Assembly (NCBI GenBank): GCA_937925895.1
Contig: CALANC010000081.1
Coordinates: 1-6,187, forward strand
DNA length: 6,187 nucleotides
Direction of reading: 5' to 3'
Source of the DNA: an uncultured Desulfobacterales bacterium
GTDB taxonomy: Bacteria > Desulfobacterota > Desulfobacteria > Desulfobacterales > UBA11574
A program made the translations under genes and the position numbers. Below, piece after piece: positions 5,465-6,187 of this stretch (its first letter is position 1; each line of letters starts with the position of its first letter). The notes below the pieces were generated by a model, which saw only the letters and a program-made list of their open reading frames with translations, made no database searches and had not been told where the DNA came from.

Positions 5465-6187
5465 TTATGCTTTGCGGGCCAGAGTATAGTCGGCAAGCAT
5501 CAAAAGAATCTCTTTGGTTTTTGAATGGTTAAACGCTTGAATGGCATCTTTAGCACTGTTAACATATTCTTGGGCCAAATTTTTTGTATATGCTTGTCCC
5601 CCACATTTGTTCATCAGTGCGATAAGTTTTTCAAAATCATTGATAGAAAAGTCTTTATTTAGGATTATTTTTTCCATTTGTTTCCGGTCTTTTTTCTCGG
5701 CTGTTTTTAGGGAATAGATAACCGGCAGGGTCAATTTTCCTTCTCTCAGATCGGCCCCAACCTCTTTGCCGAGCTCGGAGGTCTGCAAGGTATAATCAAA
5801 CAGATCGTCGGCCATCTGAAAAGCGATCCCCAGGTTATACCCATATTCAGCAAGGGCCGATTCCTTTTCCTGGGGCGCATCCGCAATAATGGCGCTGACT
5901 CGGCAGGCGGCTTCAAAAAGGACAGCAGTTTTGCGGCGGATAACTTCCAGATATTCCTCTTCGGTGAGAGTAATGTCGCCTTTTCGCATCAGCTGGTGGA
6001 CCTCACCCTGGGACATGTTTTCGGTAAGTTCTGCCAGAATTTGAATAACCCTGAGTCGACCCGTACCGGCTGAAATCGACAAGGCCCTCGCCAGCAGGTA
6101 ATCTCCTACCAGAACGGTGATGGAATTGCCCCAATTGGCGTGGGCCACCGGTTTCCCCCGCCGCAGTGCGGCGTCGTCAACCAGATC
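5465..6187 (-). CDS. Polyprenyl diphosphate synthase, partial (5' end outside window)
   Basis: This trans-prenyltransferase extends allylic diphosphates with isopentenyl diphosphate, most likely making the C35-C50 side chain of menaquinone or ubiquinone. The visible 240 residues start inside the first Asp-rich motif (DLVDDAALRRGKP), so the window cuts the gene there; roughly 80-90 N-terminal residues should lie beyond. Further family marks are WGN, GDYLLARAL, the KTAVLFEAAC helix, the second Asp-rich motif FQMADDLFDY, and GKEVGADLREGKLTLPVIYSL in two pieces. An internal GTG at 6146-6148 is not the start, because the conserved motif continues in frame upstream of it. It resembles IspB/HepT/GerC-type long-chain synthases, but the residues that set chain length lie before the first Asp-rich motif and are not visible, so I give no symbol. 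The exported-protein gene follows after 85 bp. Confidence 0.93.
   Translation of the reverse strand, partial: DLVDDAALRRGKPVAHANWGNSITVLVGDYLLARALSISAGTGRLRVIQILAELTENMSQGEVHQLMRKGDITLTEEEYLEVIRRKTAVLFEAACRVSAIIADAPQEKESALAEYGYNLGIAFQMADDLFDYTLQTSELGKEVGADLREGKLTLPVIYSLKTAEKKDRKQMEKIILNKDFSINDFEKLIALMNKCGGQAYTKNLAQEYVNSAKDAIQAFNHSKTKEILLMLADYTLARKA

Noticed and set aside
5465..6148. Prenyl synthase starting at the GTG at 6146-6148
   Set aside because: The frame stays open to the window edge and encodes the first Asp-rich motif upstream of that codon, so the gene is truncated by the window, not started there.
1..6187. CRISPR array, tRNA, rRNA, riboswitch, or toxin-antitoxin pair
   Set aside because: No regularly spaced direct repeats of suitable length, no cloverleaf or conserved rRNA segments, no recognisable riboswitch core, and no spare intergenic ORFs were seen.

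Overview
The window reads almost entirely from the minus strand and looks like a chromosomal segment of a Gram-negative, probably anaerobic bacterium, most likely a deltaproteobacterium of the Desulfobacterales type. This is inference. It rests on a modular NifU paired with NifS outside any visible nitrogen-fixation cluster, a type-1 (about 530 residue) SerA, a long-chain prenyl diphosphate synthase, an exported FlgT/LPP20-like protein, moderate GC genes with AT-rich gaps, and short intergenic inverted repeats of a kind common in that group. No 16S or other marker is present.

Layout in order of transcription (right to left): a polyprenyl diphosphate synthase cut by the right edge inside its first Asp-rich motif (5465-6187); an 85-bp gap with a candidate extended -10 promoter; a cysteine-free, signal-peptide-bearing protein of unknown function (4177-5379); a 180-bp gap with a weak terminator-like hairpin and a strong 31-nt hairpin in the nifU leader; nifU (3172-3996) and nifS (2006-3169), 2 bp apart and surely co-transcribed; a 161-bp gap almost filled by a MITE-like element with 29-bp inverted arms; serA (252-1844); and a 251-bp non-coding end region with a second, different inverted repeat built from CTAAAGT units.

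Functionally, NifS strips sulfur from cysteine and NifU scaffolds Fe-S clusters, presumably as the general Fe-S assembly pair. SerA makes 3-phosphohydroxypyruvate for serine, the carbon precursor of cysteine, so nifU-nifS-serA would couple cluster assembly to supply of its sulfur donor. The prenyl synthase probably makes the quinone side chain. The exported protein between them has no obvious link to either process.

The five protein genes are ordinary in content except the exported protein. The points most worth a second look are the two unrelated inverted-repeat elements that flank serA, the nifU leader hairpin, and the unassigned exported protein. I see no convincing new defence or mobile system, CRISPR array, tRNA or rRNA.
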